Assembly: GCA_016342715.1 (NCBI GenBank)
Contig: JAEINW010000024.1
Coordinates: forward strand, 1 to 35,594
Source: Salinivirgaceae bacterium
GTDB taxonomy: Bacteria > Bacteroidota > Bacteroidia > Bacteroidales > SZUA-534
DNA length: 35,594 bases
Direction: 5' to 3'
Below are positions 18,583 through 28,084 of the stretch, in pieces (position 1 is the stretch's first letter; each line of letters opens with the position of its first letter). Below the pieces are notes generated by a model. That model saw only the letters and a list, made by a program, of their open reading frames with translations. It did no database searches and had not been told where the DNA came from. Position numbers and translations under genes: made by a program.

Positions 18583-20916
18583 TTATTTTGTTTTCTTTTT
18601 AGTTGTTTTCTTTGTTGCAGGTGTTTTGGCAATAATTTCCAAACATTCTTCCTTAGTTAAGTCTTTAGCCTCTTTTGCATCCTTCCCTTTCGGAAGCCTA
18701 TAATTAACTTTATTAAAGGTAATATAAGCTCCATATCTACCATTTAACAATTGAATTTCACCTTTTTCAGTTTCAAATGAATTGATAAACTTATTTCTGT
18801 CAACTTCGCGCTTTTCCTCAATTAATTCAATGGCTCTTGCTAATTCAACCGTATATGGATCGTCAATGTCTTTCTTTAAAGATACGAATTTACTATCATG
18901 TCGCACATAGGGTCCAAATCTACCTATGGCTGCTACTACTTTTTTGTCTTCGTATAAACCCAAATCGCGAGGCAGTTTGAATAATTCTAAGGCTTCTTCC
19001 ATCGTAATGGTTTCCAAATGTTGATCTCTGCGCAATGCGGCATACTTAGGCTTTTCCTCATCCTCATTTTCACCTATTTGAGCCATCGGACCATAACGAC
19101 CAATTTTTACAACCAGAGGTTTTCCGCTTGTAGGATCTTCTCCCAAATGGCGTTCACCACTCTTTCTTCCCGATATCTCAAGAGCCGTTGTAATACTTGC
19201 ATGAAATGGAGTATAAAAACGATCAATCATTTCTTGCCACACAACATCTCCCTCTGCAATGTCATCAAATTCTTTTTCAACCTCAGCTGTGAAATTAAAA
19301 TCCAAAATTTTAGGAAACTGCTCCAATAAATAATCAGTTACCACTATACCTATGTCTGTGGGAAATAATTTGCTTTTTTCGGTTCCAAAAGTTTCAGTTT
19401 TATCGAAATTCGTAACCTTCCCATTTTCCAGAATTACCTGTTTAAAATTTCTTTCTTTTCCAGGTCGGTCTTCCTTAATTACATAGCCCCTGTTTTGAAT
19501 GGTTGAAATAGTTGGCGCATAAGTCGACGGACGTCCTATACCAAGCTCTTCTAATTTGCGAACCAGGCTAGCTTCTGTGAATCTTAGAGGATTCAAGGTG
19601 AATTTTTGTGTGGCAACAATATCTTTGTATTTCAATGATTGACCAATGCTTATTGCCGGCAATAAACCTTTTCCTTCATCTTCCTCATCCTCATCGGTTG
19701 ATTCAATATAAACTTTTAAAAACCCATCGAATTTTATCATCTCACCATTTGCGGTAAAACGATGTTCACTGCCCGAAACATCAATATTTATAGTGGTTTT
19801 TTCTAACACCGCATCACTCATTAACGAAGCAATCGTGCGTTTCCAAATTAATTCATAAAGTCTTTTCTCGCTAGCATTTCCAGCAGTTGTCGATTTGTTC
19901 AGATCTGTTGGACGAATCGCTTCGTGAGCTTCTTGTGCGCCTTTACTCTTGGTTTTATATTTTCTAATTTTCAAATATTCTTCGCCAAACTGCTCTTTAA
20001 TTTCAGCAGCAGCACCAGCAACGGCAGTATCTGAAAGATTTACAGAATCGGTTCTCATATAAGAAATTTTTCCAGCCTCGTATAAACGCTGTGCAACAGT
20101 CATGGTTTGCGAAACAGAAAAACCAAATTTTCTACTGGCTTCTTGCTGTAATGTTGAGGTTGTAAAAGGAGCTGCAGGTGTTCGTTTTGCAGGCTTTTTA
20201 ACAATGTCAGAAACTTTATATTCAGCGCCATTGCAATGATTTAAAAATGCAGTTGCTTCAGCTTCGCTTGTAAATCTTTTATTTAACTCTGACTTTAATT
20301 CAATGGCTTTTCCATCTGTTTCGTTAAATAGTCCAGTAACTCTAAACGAAGACTTCGATTGAAAGGACATTATTTCGCGCTCACGCTCAACCAATAAACG
20401 CACAGATACCGATTGAACTCGACCTGCAGAAAGCGATGGCTTTACTTTTTTCCACAATACCGGAGATAATTCAAAACCTACCAATCGATCTAACACGCGC
20501 CTTGCTTGCTGTGCATTAACCAAATTATAATCTATCTCTCTGGGATTATTTATCGCATTTAAAATAGCATCTTTCGTAATTTCATGAAAAACAATTCGTT
20601 TCGTTTTACTTGCATCTAATTTAAGCTCTTCGTATAAATGCCAGGCAATAGCCTCTCCCTCGCGGTCTTCATCGGAAGCTAACCAAACCATTTTAGCGTC
20701 TTTAGCAAGTTTCTTAAGTTCTGTTACAACTTTCTTTTTATCGGTCGATACTTGATAATTGGGCTGATAATTATTTTTTATATCAATCCCAAAATCCTTT
20801 TTAGCCAAATCACGAATATGACCAAAACTTGATGTCACCATATAACCTTTCCCTAAAAACTTTTCAATTGTTTTTGCTTTTGCAGGGGACTCCACTATTA
20901 CCAAATTCTCAAGCAT
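18583..20916 (-). CDS. topA: DNA topoisomerase I
   Basis: A 777-residue type IA topoisomerase that relaxes negative supercoils. The TOPRIM domain starts at once (LVIVESPAKAKTIEKFLG, Glu at ESP) and includes SDEDREGEAIAWH. The catalytic tyrosine is Tyr286 in ISYMRTDSVNLS. IGRPSTYAP lies near 454-462. The C-terminus carries topoisomerase C-terminal repeats (GRYGPMAQIG, IGRFGPYVRHD, GRYGAYITF) instead of zinc fingers and ends in a lysine-rich tail. It is divergent from the penicillin-binding protein gene and leads the topA/arginase-fold pair. Confidence 0.96.
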   Translation of the reverse strand: MLENLVIVESPAKAKTIEKFLGKGYMVTSSFGHIRDLAKKDFGIDIKNNYQPNYQVSTDKKKVVTELKKLAKDAKMVWLASDEDREGEAIAWHLYEELKLDASKTKRIVFHEITKDAILNAINNPREIDYNLVNAQQARRVLDRLVGFELSPVLWKKVKPSLSAGRVQSVSVRLLVEREREIMSFQSKSSFRVTGLFNETDGKAIELKSELNKRFTSEAEATAFLNHCNGAEYKVSDIVKKPAKRTPAAPFTTSTLQQEASRKFGFSVSQTMTVAQRLYEAGKISYMRTDSVNLSDTAVAGAAAEIKEQFGEEYLKIRKYKTKSKGAQEAHEAIRPTDLNKSTTAGNASEKRLYELIWKRTIASLMSDAVLEKTTINIDVSGSEHRFTANGEMIKFDGFLKVYIESTDEDEEDEGKGLLPAISIGQSLKYKDIVATQKFTLNPLRFTEASLVRKLEELGIGRPSTYAPTISTIQNRGYVIKEDRPGKERNFKQVILENGKVTNFDKTETFGTEKSKLFPTDIGIVVTDYLLEQFPKILDFNFTAEVEKEFDDIAEGDVVWQEMIDRFYTPFHASITTALEISGRKSGERHLGEDPTSGKPLVVKIGRYGPMAQIGENEDEEKPKYAALRRDQHLETITMEEALELFKLPRDLGLYEDKKVVAAIGRFGPYVRHDSKFVSLKKDIDDPYTVELARAIELIEEKREVDRNKFINSFETEKGEIQLLNGRYGAYITFNKVNYRLPKGKDAKEAKDLTKEECLEIIAKTPATKKTTKKKTK

Positions 20917-21138
20917 GCTTATATAAATTTATGTCGTAATTTTTCGCAAAATAAATCATTTAGAATCGTAACATCAAAATAAATTTTCTCTGCTCAACAT
21001 AATTATTTACCAAAAGGTTTCGTTTATATAGCTATTAACAGCATACTGCTAAGGGGCTGTGTAAATATTTTCACGATCGTTTTTAGCGATAAAAAAAAAT
21101 TACTTTACATGTATAATTAAGATAGGATTAGTACTTTT
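20917..21138. other. Divergent intergenic region topA / penicillin-binding protein
   Basis: A 222-bp AT-rich gap that must hold promoters in both directions. No box matches TAnnTTTG well on either strand. A small ATCG...CGAT inverted repeat lies at 21076-21090. No RNA gene is seen. Confidence 0.5.
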
Positions 21139-23526
21139 ATGCCAAAATCAGTAAAAAATACATTTATGATTTCAAATAGCTTTGCTTCGTTTAAAAATCG
21201 TTTTATTGGTTGGTCTCTTGTTATTTTTCCAATATTGCTATTAATTATACTTTTTTATAATATCTCAGTTGGCAATTTAGGTTTTATGCCCACTTTTGAG
21301 GAATTAGAAAACCCCAATAGTAATTTAGCTACTGAAGTTTACACCGCTGATAGTGTAATTCTGGGAACCTTTTTTTACAACGAAAATCGTTCGAAAACAG
21401 AGTTTTCAGAACTTTCACCCTATCTACCCGACGCTCTTGTGTCTACCGAAGATGAACGTTTTTATAAGCATTCGGGAATAGATTTTCGAGGTTTGGCCAG
21501 AGTTGTGGTAAAAACTATTTTGGGTGGAGATTCCAGTTCTGGCGGAGGAAGTACTATAACCCAACAATTAGCAAAAAACCTTTTCCCAAGAGAAAACTTC
21601 AGTAATCCGGTTCAAATTGTAAACAGAAAATTAAGAGAGTGGGTAATTGCTATTAAACTCGAGAAAAGCTACACTAAACAAGAAATAATTGCCATGTATT
21701 TTAATCAGTTCGATTTTTTGAATTTAGCTGTTGGCATAAAATCAGCATCAAAAGTTTACTTTAATAGCAACCCCAACGAATTAAAAATTGAAGAAGCCGC
21801 TATGTTGGTAGGAATGGCAAAAAATCCTTCATTTTATAATCCTTTACGAAGACTTGATACCACAACGCATAGAAGAAATGTGGTATTGGCTCAAATGATG
21901 CGAAATAATAAAATTTCTCAAGCTCAATTTGATTCTCTAAAAAACCTACCCATAAAACTACAATATCAAAAAGTAGATCACAAATTAGGCTCTGCCACAT
22001 ATTTTAGAGAATATTTGCGCTTATGCATGAATAATAATAAACCAGACAGTGAAAATTATTATAATCAACAATCGTTTATTGAAGATTCCGTTGAATGGCA
22101 AACCAATCCCCTATTTGGCTGGTGCAAAAAAAACAAAAAACCCGACGGAACAAATTATGATATTTACAGAGATGGTTTAAGAATATACACAACTCTTAAT
22201 TCCAAAATGCAAGTATATGCCGAAGAAGCTATTAAAGAACATTTAATGCTCAACTTACAAGTTGCATTCGACAATGAAAAAGCATATCAAAAAACGGCTC
22301 CATTTTCAAAGGATTTAACCGAAGAACAAGTGGAAAACATTCTCAAAGTAGGGATGAAAAGAAGCGAAAGATATCGGGTATTGAACAATAGTAAATTATC
22401 TAAGGATTCCATTGAGCAAAATTTCAATACACCCGCCGAAATGACCGTTTTTAGTTGGGCTGGAGAAATTGACACAGTAATGACTCCTATGGATTCCATT
22501 AGATATTACAAGCACTTTTTACAGTCTGGTTTTATGTCAATGGATCCAAAAACGGGTCATGTAAAAGCTTATGTTGCTGGCATCGATTACCGTCATTTTC
22601 AATACGATCATATAACCCAGGCAAAACGACAAATCGGTTCAACCTTTAAACCATTTCTATATACCTTAGCTATGCAAAACGGCTATTCTCCCTGCGAATT
22701 GGTGCCAAATACACCAGTTACTATTACCGACCCAACCACAGGCGTTCAATGGACTCCAGAAAGTGGAAGTCGTAAAGAATGGGACAGAAAAATGGTTTCA
22801 TTACGCTTTGGATTACGCCATTCATTAAATAACATTACGGCTTGGTTAATGAGTAAATTTTATCCCAAAGCGGTTATCGATATTGCCCGTTTAATGGGTG
22901 TAACAAGCGAAATACCTGAAGTGCTTTCTATTGCCTTGGGTGTTGCCGATTTAACCCTTTATGAAATGGTTGGTGCTTATAGTACCTATGCAAATAAAGG
23001 GGTTTATACGAAACCTATTTTTGTGAGCAGAATTGAAGATAAAAATGGGAATGTATTAGCCACTTTTAAAGCTCCTAATAAAGAAGCTATTAGTGAAAAT
23101 ACGGCATATTTAATGTTAGGAATGTTAGAGGGTGTTTATCGAGATGGAACAGCATCATGGTTGTGGTCAGATAATCATCCTTATAAAATTCATGCTCATA
23201 TTGCCGCTAAAACAGGTACCACTCAAAACCAGTCTGATGGTTGGTTTATGGGAATTACACCAAAATTAGTTTCGGGTGTTTGGACCGGTGCTGAAGACAG
23301 AGCCACTCATTTTGATGGCATTCACCTAGGTCAGGGAGCAAATATGGCATTACCTATTTGGGCCTTATATATGAATAAAATTTATGCCGATAGCACTTTG
23401 AATATAACAAAAGAAGATGACTTTGAAGCTCCCGAAGGATTAAATATTGACTTAGATTGCATTGATATTTATGACGAAAATAACAAAGACAATTTTATTG
23501 ATTCCCAATCTGAGTTTTTTAACTAA
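21139..23526 (+). CDS. Class A penicillin-binding protein (1A type)
   Basis: A 795-residue bifunctional peptidoglycan synthase. After a cytoplasmic N-terminus and one transmembrane anchor (about residues 27-47) comes a GT51 glycosyltransferase domain with the catalytic Glu104 in STEDERFYKHSGID and GGSTITQQLAKNLF. The transpeptidase domain has SxxK at Ser501-Lys504 (GSTFKP), an SLNN motif (SxN) and KTGTT starting at Lys691. Both active sites look intact. ATG at 21139 is used; a second ATG ten codons in (MISNSF) is possible. The 3' end overlaps the convergent radA by 8 bp. Confidence 0.93.
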   Translation: MPKSVKNTFMISNSFASFKNRFIGWSLVIFPILLLIILFYNISVGNLGFMPTFEELENPNSNLATEVYTADSVILGTFFYNENRSKTEFSELSPYLPDALVSTEDERFYKHSGIDFRGLARVVVKTILGGDSSSGGGSTITQQLAKNLFPRENFSNPVQIVNRKLREWVIAIKLEKSYTKQEIIAMYFNQFDFLNLAVGIKSASKVYFNSNPNELKIEEAAMLVGMAKNPSFYNPLRRLDTTTHRRNVVLAQMMRNNKISQAQFDSLKNLPIKLQYQKVDHKLGSATYFREYLRLCMNNNKPDSENYYNQQSFIEDSVEWQTNPLFGWCKKNKKPDGTNYDIYRDGLRIYTTLNSKMQVYAEEAIKEHLMLNLQVAFDNEKAYQKTAPFSKDLTEEQVENILKVGMKRSERYRVLNNSKLSKDSIEQNFNTPAEMTVFSWAGEIDTVMTPMDSIRYYKHFLQSGFMSMDPKTGHVKAYVAGIDYRHFQYDHITQAKRQIGSTFKPFLYTLAMQNGYSPCELVPNTPVTITDPTTGVQWTPESGSRKEWDRKMVSLRFGLRHSLNNITAWLMSKFYPKAVIDIARLMGVTSEIPEVLSIALGVADLTLYEMVGAYSTYANKGVYTKPIFVSRIEDKNGNVLATFKAPNKEAISENTAYLMLGMLEGVYRDGTASWLWSDNHPYKIHAHIAAKTGTTQNQSDGWFMGITPKLVSGVWTGAEDRATHFDGIHLGQGANMALPIWALYMNKIYADSTLNITKEDDFEAPEGLNIDLDCIDIYDENNKDNFIDSQSEFFN

Positions 23527-24874
23527 ATAACTTATTAAATACGTGCTCAACTTTATCAACCTCAATTACTTCGATTGAGGTTTTTTTTGTCATTTCTTTT
23601 CCTTGCATAGGAATAAATATTCTTTTGAAACCAAGCTTTTCAGCTTCTGAAATACGCTGATCAATACGTTGGGCTTGTCTTATTTCGCCAGATAAACCAA
23701 CCTCCCCAACAAAGCAAGTTTGTAAAGTAATTGCCCTATCAACATCCGATGATAATATGGCACAAATAACCGCTAAATCGATGGCCGTATCTTTAACTTT
23801 TAGCCCTCCTGCCAAATTTAAAAATACATCTTTGGTCGAAAGTTTAAATCCTACGCGCTTTTCAAGAACGGCTAATAACATATTTAATCTTTTCGCATCA
23901 AATCCTGTAGACGATCTTTGGGGAGTTCCATAAGCTGCAGTGCTAACTAAAGCTTGTACTTCGACAAGAAATGCCCTTGCTCCTTCAATAGTAGAACAAA
24001 TAGAAATACCACTGTATTGCTCAGCATGGTGACTCATTAACATTTCTGATGGATTTTTCACTTCCTGCAAACCATTTTGCTGCATTTCGTAAATACCCAT
24101 TTCGGTTGTCGATCCAAACCTGTTCTTAAAAGCTCTTAGTATTCTATAATTAAAATTGTTATCCCCTTCAAATTGTAAAACCGTATCAACAATGTGCTCC
24201 AGCACTTTTGGTCCAGCAATAGAACCATCTTTTGTAATATGTCCAACCAATATTATGGGAACTGAATTTTCCTTGGCATATTCCAATAACCTATTTGCAC
24301 TCTCCCTAATTTGAGTAACCGTTCCAGCAGATGATTCAACGTGTTCTACACGCAAGGTCTGTATCGAATCAATAATTATTAATTCGGGTTTTATATTTTT
24401 TGCATGGTTGATAATATTCTCGGTAAGTATCTCCGAGAGAAAATATATTTCTTCGTTGCCACTTTTTAAACGCTCCGACCGTAGTTTTATTTGTTCAGCA
24501 TTTTCTTCGCCCGAAACATATAACACTTTACAAGATATTTGTTGTGCAACTTGCAGTAAAAGAGTAGATTTTCCTATTCCAGGTTCGCCACCTAATAAAA
24601 TAACCGAGCCTTTTACAATTCCCCCTCCAAGTACACGGTCAAATTCATTATTTGATGTGCTTAATCGTGAATAATTAGAATTCTCAATGGCGTTTATTAA
24701 GATGGGTTTATTCCCTGTAAAGTTAGTTTGCGAAAATATTCCGGGAGATTTTGAAGAAATAATAATTTCTTCTTCATAGGTATTCCATTCATTGCATGAG
24801 GGGCATTTTCCTATCCATTTTGGCGATTTTGCTCCACAATTTTGGCAAACATAAGCAGTTTTTTGTTTTGCCAT
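23519..24874 (-). CDS. radA: DNA repair protein RadA
   Basis: A 451-residue branch-migration ATPase acting in recombination. The N-terminal zinc finger has Cys10, Cys13, Cys24 and Cys27. A RecA-like domain follows with Walker A GEPGIGKST (96-104) and the RadA-specific KNRFG motif (near 252). The C-terminal third is Lon-protease-like (VSTAAYGTPQRSSTGFD, VFLNLAGGLKVKDTAIDLAV, GEVGLSGEIR). It is the last gene of the panC operon; its ATG overlaps by one base the TAA of the lipoprotein gene (TAATG). Confidence 0.96.
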   Translation of the reverse strand: MAKQKTAYVCQNCGAKSPKWIGKCPSCNEWNTYEEEIIISSKSPGIFSQTNFTGNKPILINAIENSNYSRLSTSNNEFDRVLGGGIVKGSVILLGGEPGIGKSTLLLQVAQQISCKVLYVSGEENAEQIKLRSERLKSGNEEIYFLSEILTENIINHAKNIKPELIIIDSIQTLRVEHVESSAGTVTQIRESANRLLEYAKENSVPIILVGHITKDGSIAGPKVLEHIVDTVLQFEGDNNFNYRILRAFKNRFGSTTEMGIYEMQQNGLQEVKNPSEMLMSHHAEQYSGISICSTIEGARAFLVEVQALVSTAAYGTPQRSSTGFDAKRLNMLLAVLEKRVGFKLSTKDVFLNLAGGLKVKDTAIDLAVICAILSSDVDRAITLQTCFVGEVGLSGEIRQAQRIDQRISEAEKLGFKRIFIPMQGKEMTKKTSIEVIEVDKVEHVFNKLFS

Positions 24875-25320
24875 TAATCTCTTTTAACGAGCTCTATCCT
24901 TAAAAAAATGGATGATTCCGGATCTTCTAAATCAGCTGTCTCAGGATGTTTTGTTTTGGTAACCTTACAATTTGTTTTGTCTAAAACATCTATCCAATAT
25001 TCGCCTTCTATCAATCCTAGGGCTGTAGTATAACCTGAATAATCATCATCAAAATTATAAATTGAAAACGCCGATCCATCAATATCATACCTGTATTTAG
25101 TAGTTGTAACGACCACTCCGGTATCCTGCTGCTTGCTTACAATAATATCAATTTCGTTGGTAACATAAAAAACCCACTCTGTTTTATCTCCTACCACAGG
25201 TTTAGTAAATGCAATTTGTTCCCAGGTCCCAATTAATTTAGATTGTTGACTTCCTCTGCATCCAACAAGAAGCAAAACTGCAAATAAAAAAAGTGAGGTA
25301 TATATATACTTCTTCATCAT
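24874..25320 (-). CDS. Small lipoprotein, lipocalin-like start, function unknown
   Basis: A 148-residue predicted lipoprotein: signal MMKKYIYTSLFLFAVLLLVGC with lipobox L-V-G-C (Cys21). The mature part starts with a KLIGTWEQ segment, as in small lipocalin-like Bacteroidota lipoproteins, and is rich in beta-forming and acidic residues (ending SSIFLRIELVKRD). Residues after Cys21 (RGSQQ) do not form an acidic surface-export signal, so a periplasmic face is more likely. It lies between hldE2-like (49 bp away) and radA (TAATG overlap), a coupling with no obvious functional reason. I do not recognise a specific function. Confidence 0.75.
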   Translation of the reverse strand: MMKKYIYTSLFLFAVLLLVGCRGSQQSKLIGTWEQIAFTKPVVGDKTEWVFYVTNEIDIIVSKQQDTGVVVTTTKYRYDIDGSAFSIYNFDDDYSGYTTALGLIEGEYWIDVLDKTNCKVTKTKHPETADLEDPESSIFLRIELVKRD

Positions 25321-25369
25321 CTTATATTATAAAAATTAAAAAGTGTAATAAACAAAAATAGCAAAAAAA

Positions 25370-25858
25370 TTACAACCCACCTTCTTGAATTATTTTTGAA
25401 GATGAATAACCATCAACAAAATCAATTGTTTGTACTATTCCGCCTGCTTTTTGTACAATATCGTAACCTACAATATCTTCTATCTGATAATCACCTCCCT
25501 TAACCAATATGTCAGGTTTTATATTTGATATAAGTCCAAATGGAGTGTCTTCATCAAAAATAATTATTCCATCAATAAATATGAGTGATGCGAGTAAAAT
25601 TGCGCGTTCCATTTCTCCATTAATCGGTCTGTTTTTTCCTTTTAATCTTTTTACTGAATTGTCGGAATTTAAGCCAATTATAAGCTTTGATCCCAAATCA
25701 GCAGCTTTTGATAAATAGTTAATGTGCCCATAATGAACAATATCAAAACAACCATTCGTAAAGACAATGGTGTCGCCATTAAATCGCCAATAAGAAAGAA
25801 GCCGGTCTATTTGATCCGGCTTTATAATTTTATTTTCAATTTTTTCAAAGAAATTCAT
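25370..25858 (-). CDS. HldE2/RfaE2-like adenylyltransferase (cytidylyltransferase family)
   Basis: A 162-residue nucleotidyltransferase like the second domain of RfaE/HldE, which adenylylates D-glycero-beta-D-manno-heptose 1-phosphate for LPS heptose. Motifs: TNGCFDIVHYGH (HxGH at 42-45), GLNSDNSVKRLKG, RPINGEMERA, DILVKGGDY and YSSSKII. No kinase domain is fused. It overlaps the panD stop by one base (TAATG), so it is translated with panD. A different sugar-1-phosphate substrate cannot be excluded. Confidence 0.85.
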   Translation of the reverse strand: MNFFEKIENKIIKPDQIDRLLSYWRFNGDTIVFTNGCFDIVHYGHINYLSKAADLGSKLIIGLNSDNSVKRLKGKNRPINGEMERAILLASLIFIDGIIIFDEDTPFGLISNIKPDILVKGGDYQIEDIVGYDIVQKAGGIVQTIDFVDGYSSSKIIQEGGL

Positions 25859-26208
25859 TATAAAACAGAATTTGTAGCTACATCAGGAAAAATAAAAGAT
25901 GGCTTAAAGATTTTTGCCTCTTCAAAATCCATGCTGGCATACGATATAATTATAATTATATCATCTACCTGAACCCTTCGGGCAGCAGGGCCATTTAAAC
26001 AGATTGCTCCAGAGCCTCTTCCTCCTTTTATCACGTAAGTTTCAAAGCGCTCGCCATTATTTATATTTACAATTTGAACTTTTTCGTTCTCAATAATATT
26101 CGATGCATCCATTAAATCTTCATCAATAGTAATACTACCAACATATTGCAAGTTAGCTTCTGTTACCCTTACCTTATGAATTTTTGACTTTACAACCTCA
26201 ATATTCAT
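25858..26208 (-). CDS. panD: Aspartate 1-decarboxylase
   Basis: Makes beta-alanine from aspartate for pantothenate. The ATG at 26208 gives 116 residues and places the self-cleavage site at Gly24-Ser25 (YVGSITID), exactly as in known PanD; Ser25 becomes the pyruvoyl group. The frame extends upstream to a TTG at 26232, but that start would shift this canonical position. Further family features are the start [20 protein letters not shown], and NGPAAR. The gene lies between panC, which makes use of its product, and the hldE2-like gene (TAATG overlap). Confidence 0.95.
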   Translation of the reverse strand: MNIEVVKSKIHKVRVTEANLQYVGSITIDEDLMDASNIIENEKVQIVNINNGERFETYVIKGGRGSGAICLNGPAARRVQVDDIIIIISYASMDFEEAKIFKPSFIFPDVATNSVL

Positions 26209-26234
26209 TTCTTTATAATTTTTACGCAACAAAT

Positions 26235-27077
26235 TTACGAATTATATATGATATTATCTATTAATCTTACCTTACCAGCCCACACTGCTATACAAGCTAT
26301 CGCATTTTTTGAACTATCAAAAGATTCAATTGGCAAAAGCGTTCTATGGTCAACAATTTCAAAATACTCTAATTTTAACAATTCTGTTTTATTTATTTGT
26401 TGATTAACCCAACTCTTTAGCTCTTTAACATTTAAAAAGTCTTTTTGGTTTTTCGATTCACTAATTGTGTTGAATATTTCACAAGCAATTTCACGATATT
26501 TCTTTTCAAGAAGCCTGTTTCTTGAACTCATTGCAAGCCCATCGGTCTCTCTAATTATGGGTGCTGAAATAATTTCAATAGAAAAATTCAATTTTTCAAC
26601 CATTTTTTTTATTATCGCAACTTGCTGAAAATCTTTTTGCCCAAAAATGGCTTTATGAGGTTTTACAATATCAAACAATTTGCTTACCACCTGAGCTACC
26701 CCATTAAAATGCCCTGGCCTATGTTCTCCCTCCATCACTTTATCAATCCCGTCAAAGTCAAAAACCCTTGTATCAGGCTCCGGATAAATTTCTTCAACAC
26801 TTGGTATAAAAACCACAGTGCATCTTTCAGCTAATAATTCAAGGTCCGAATCAATATCTCTTGGATAATTTTTTAAATCACTTGAATCGTTAAATTGATT
26901 CGGATTAACAAATACACTAACCACTGAAATGTCGCACAACTTTGATGAAAGATCAACTAAAGATACATGCCCTCGATGCAAAGCACCCATAGTTGGAACA
27001 AATCCAATGGTTTTATTATGCTTCCTTTGAATCTCAAGATATTCAATTAAATCTTCTTTCTTATAATAAATCTGCAT
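26235..27077 (-). CDS. panC: Pantothenate synthetase
   Basis: A 280-residue ligase that joins pantoate and beta-alanine with ATP. Family motifs are [11 protein letters not shown] (27-37), [42 protein letters not shown] and MSSRN (KMSKS-like). It leads the minus-strand operon panC-panD-hldE2-like-lipoprotein-radA and is divergent from the glycogen synthase-like gene. panD follows 26 bp later. No strong promoter box was found on its side of the gap. Confidence 0.96.
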   Translation of the reverse strand: MQIYYKKEDLIEYLEIQRKHNKTIGFVPTMGALHRGHVSLVDLSSKLCDISVVSVFVNPNQFNDSSDLKNYPRDIDSDLELLAERCTVVFIPSVEEIYPEPDTRVFDFDGIDKVMEGEHRPGHFNGVAQVVSKLFDIVKPHKAIFGQKDFQQVAIIKKMVEKLNFSIEIISAPIIRETDGLAMSSRNRLLEKKYREIACEIFNTISESKNQKDFLNVKELKSWVNQQINKTELLKLEYFEIVDHRTLLPIESFDSSKNAIACIAVWAGKVRLIDNIIYNS

Positions 27078-27196
27078 TCAATATTCTTTATAAAAATTGC
27101 ATGCAAAAGAAACTTAAAAATGAATTATATCAAAAAAAATAACAAAAAAAGTCACAATATTAAGAACTTATACCTCGAAGCATAAAGTATATCTGG

Positions 27197-27227
27197 TTGA
27201 GATTAAATAATATTTTTACTACCTTTG
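27197..27227 (+). promoter_or_regulatory. Strong Bacteroidota-type promoter for the glycogen synthase-like/DUF4270/glmS unit
   Basis: TTG at 27197-27199, a 20-bp spacer, then TACCTTTG at 27220-27227, an exact fit to TTG-N19..21-TAnnTTTG. The downstream ATG is at 27253, which leaves a short leader of about 20 bases. This is the clearest promoter in the window. Confidence 0.75.
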
Positions 27228-27252
27228 CACGATCAAAATAATCAAATATTAA

Positions 27253-28059
27253 ATGGAAAAGAAAAAAGTATTGTTTATTTCGCAAGAAATTACTCCTTAC
27301 TTACCTGATAGTGAAATCGCAAGAATTGGAAGAGAATTGCCACAAGGCATTCAAGAAAGAGGGAAAGAGATCAGAACTTTTATGCCAAAGTTTGGCAGTA
27401 TTAATGAACGTAGAAATCAGTTGCATGAAGTAATCAGGCTTTCTGGAATGAACTTGATTATTGATGATACCGATCATCCGTTAATTATTAAAGTTGCTTC
27501 AATTCAAGCAGCAAGAATGCAGGTTTATTTTATCGACAATGAAGACTATTTTCAAAGAAAGTACGTTCTAAACGATAAAAATGGTGCGTTCTTTAAAGAT
27601 AATGACGAAAGAGCTATATTTTTTGCTCGAGGAGTTCTTGAAACCGTTCAAAAATTAAGATGGTCTCCTGATATAATTCACTGTCATGGTTGGTTTACTA
27701 GTTTGATTCCTTTATATATAAAAAATACATATAAAGACAATCCCTTGTTTTCAGATACAAAAATAGTGTACTCGGTATATAATGATGAATTTGTAAACAA
27801 CTTAGACGGAAAATTCAAAGACAAATTAATTCTTGATGGAATTCCTGCTGAAAGTTTAAAATCAATTGAAACTCCAAGTTTCGAGAATTTAACAAAACTT
27901 GCAGTTGAAAACTCCGATGGCATTATTTTTGGAAGCGCTGATTTAAATAAACCAGTTGAAGACTATGCAACAAATACTAAAAAACCTATTCTTACCTATA
28001 AAAATTCAGACGAATATGTGGATGCATATTCCTCATTTTATGATGAATTATTATCATAG
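27253..28059 (+). CDS. Short glycogen/starch synthase-like protein (GT5 N-terminal half only)
   Basis: A 268-residue protein resembling the N-terminal Rossmann half of GT5 glycogen synthases: VLFISQEITPYLPDSEIARIGRELPQGIQERG at the start, then an acceptor-side DNDERAIFFARGVLE segment and PDIIHCHGWFTSLIPLY. Full GT5 enzymes are about 480 residues and bind ADP-glucose with the C-terminal half, which is absent here. The short form next to a DUF4270 gene recurs in Bacteroidota as I recall, so it is probably a real family, not a truncation. Glucan synthesis by it alone is doubtful. It leads a unit with the DUF4270 gene and glmS. Confidence 0.85.
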   Translation: MEKKKVLFISQEITPYLPDSEIARIGRELPQGIQERGKEIRTFMPKFGSINERRNQLHEVIRLSGMNLIIDDTDHPLIIKVASIQAARMQVYFIDNEDYFQRKYVLNDKNGAFFKDNDERAIFFARGVLETVQKLRWSPDIIHCHGWFTSLIPLYIKNTYKDNPLFSDTKIVYSVYNDEFVNNLDGKFKDKLILDGIPAESLKSIETPSFENLTKLAVENSDGIIFGSADLNKPVEDYATNTKKPILTYKNSDEYVDAYSSFYDELLS

Positions 28060-28084
28060 TACAAATCTTAAATACAATAAAACG

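Noticed and set aside
21076-21090. Small ATCG...CGAT hairpin upstream of the penicillin-binding protein gene
   Set aside because: The 4-bp stem is too short to support a regulatory or terminator call.
27956-28084. Upstream extension of the DUF4270 frame into the glycogen synthase-like gene
   Set aside because: It overlaps a well-supported gene in another frame and would bury the lipoprotein signal; TTG at 28085 is a better start.
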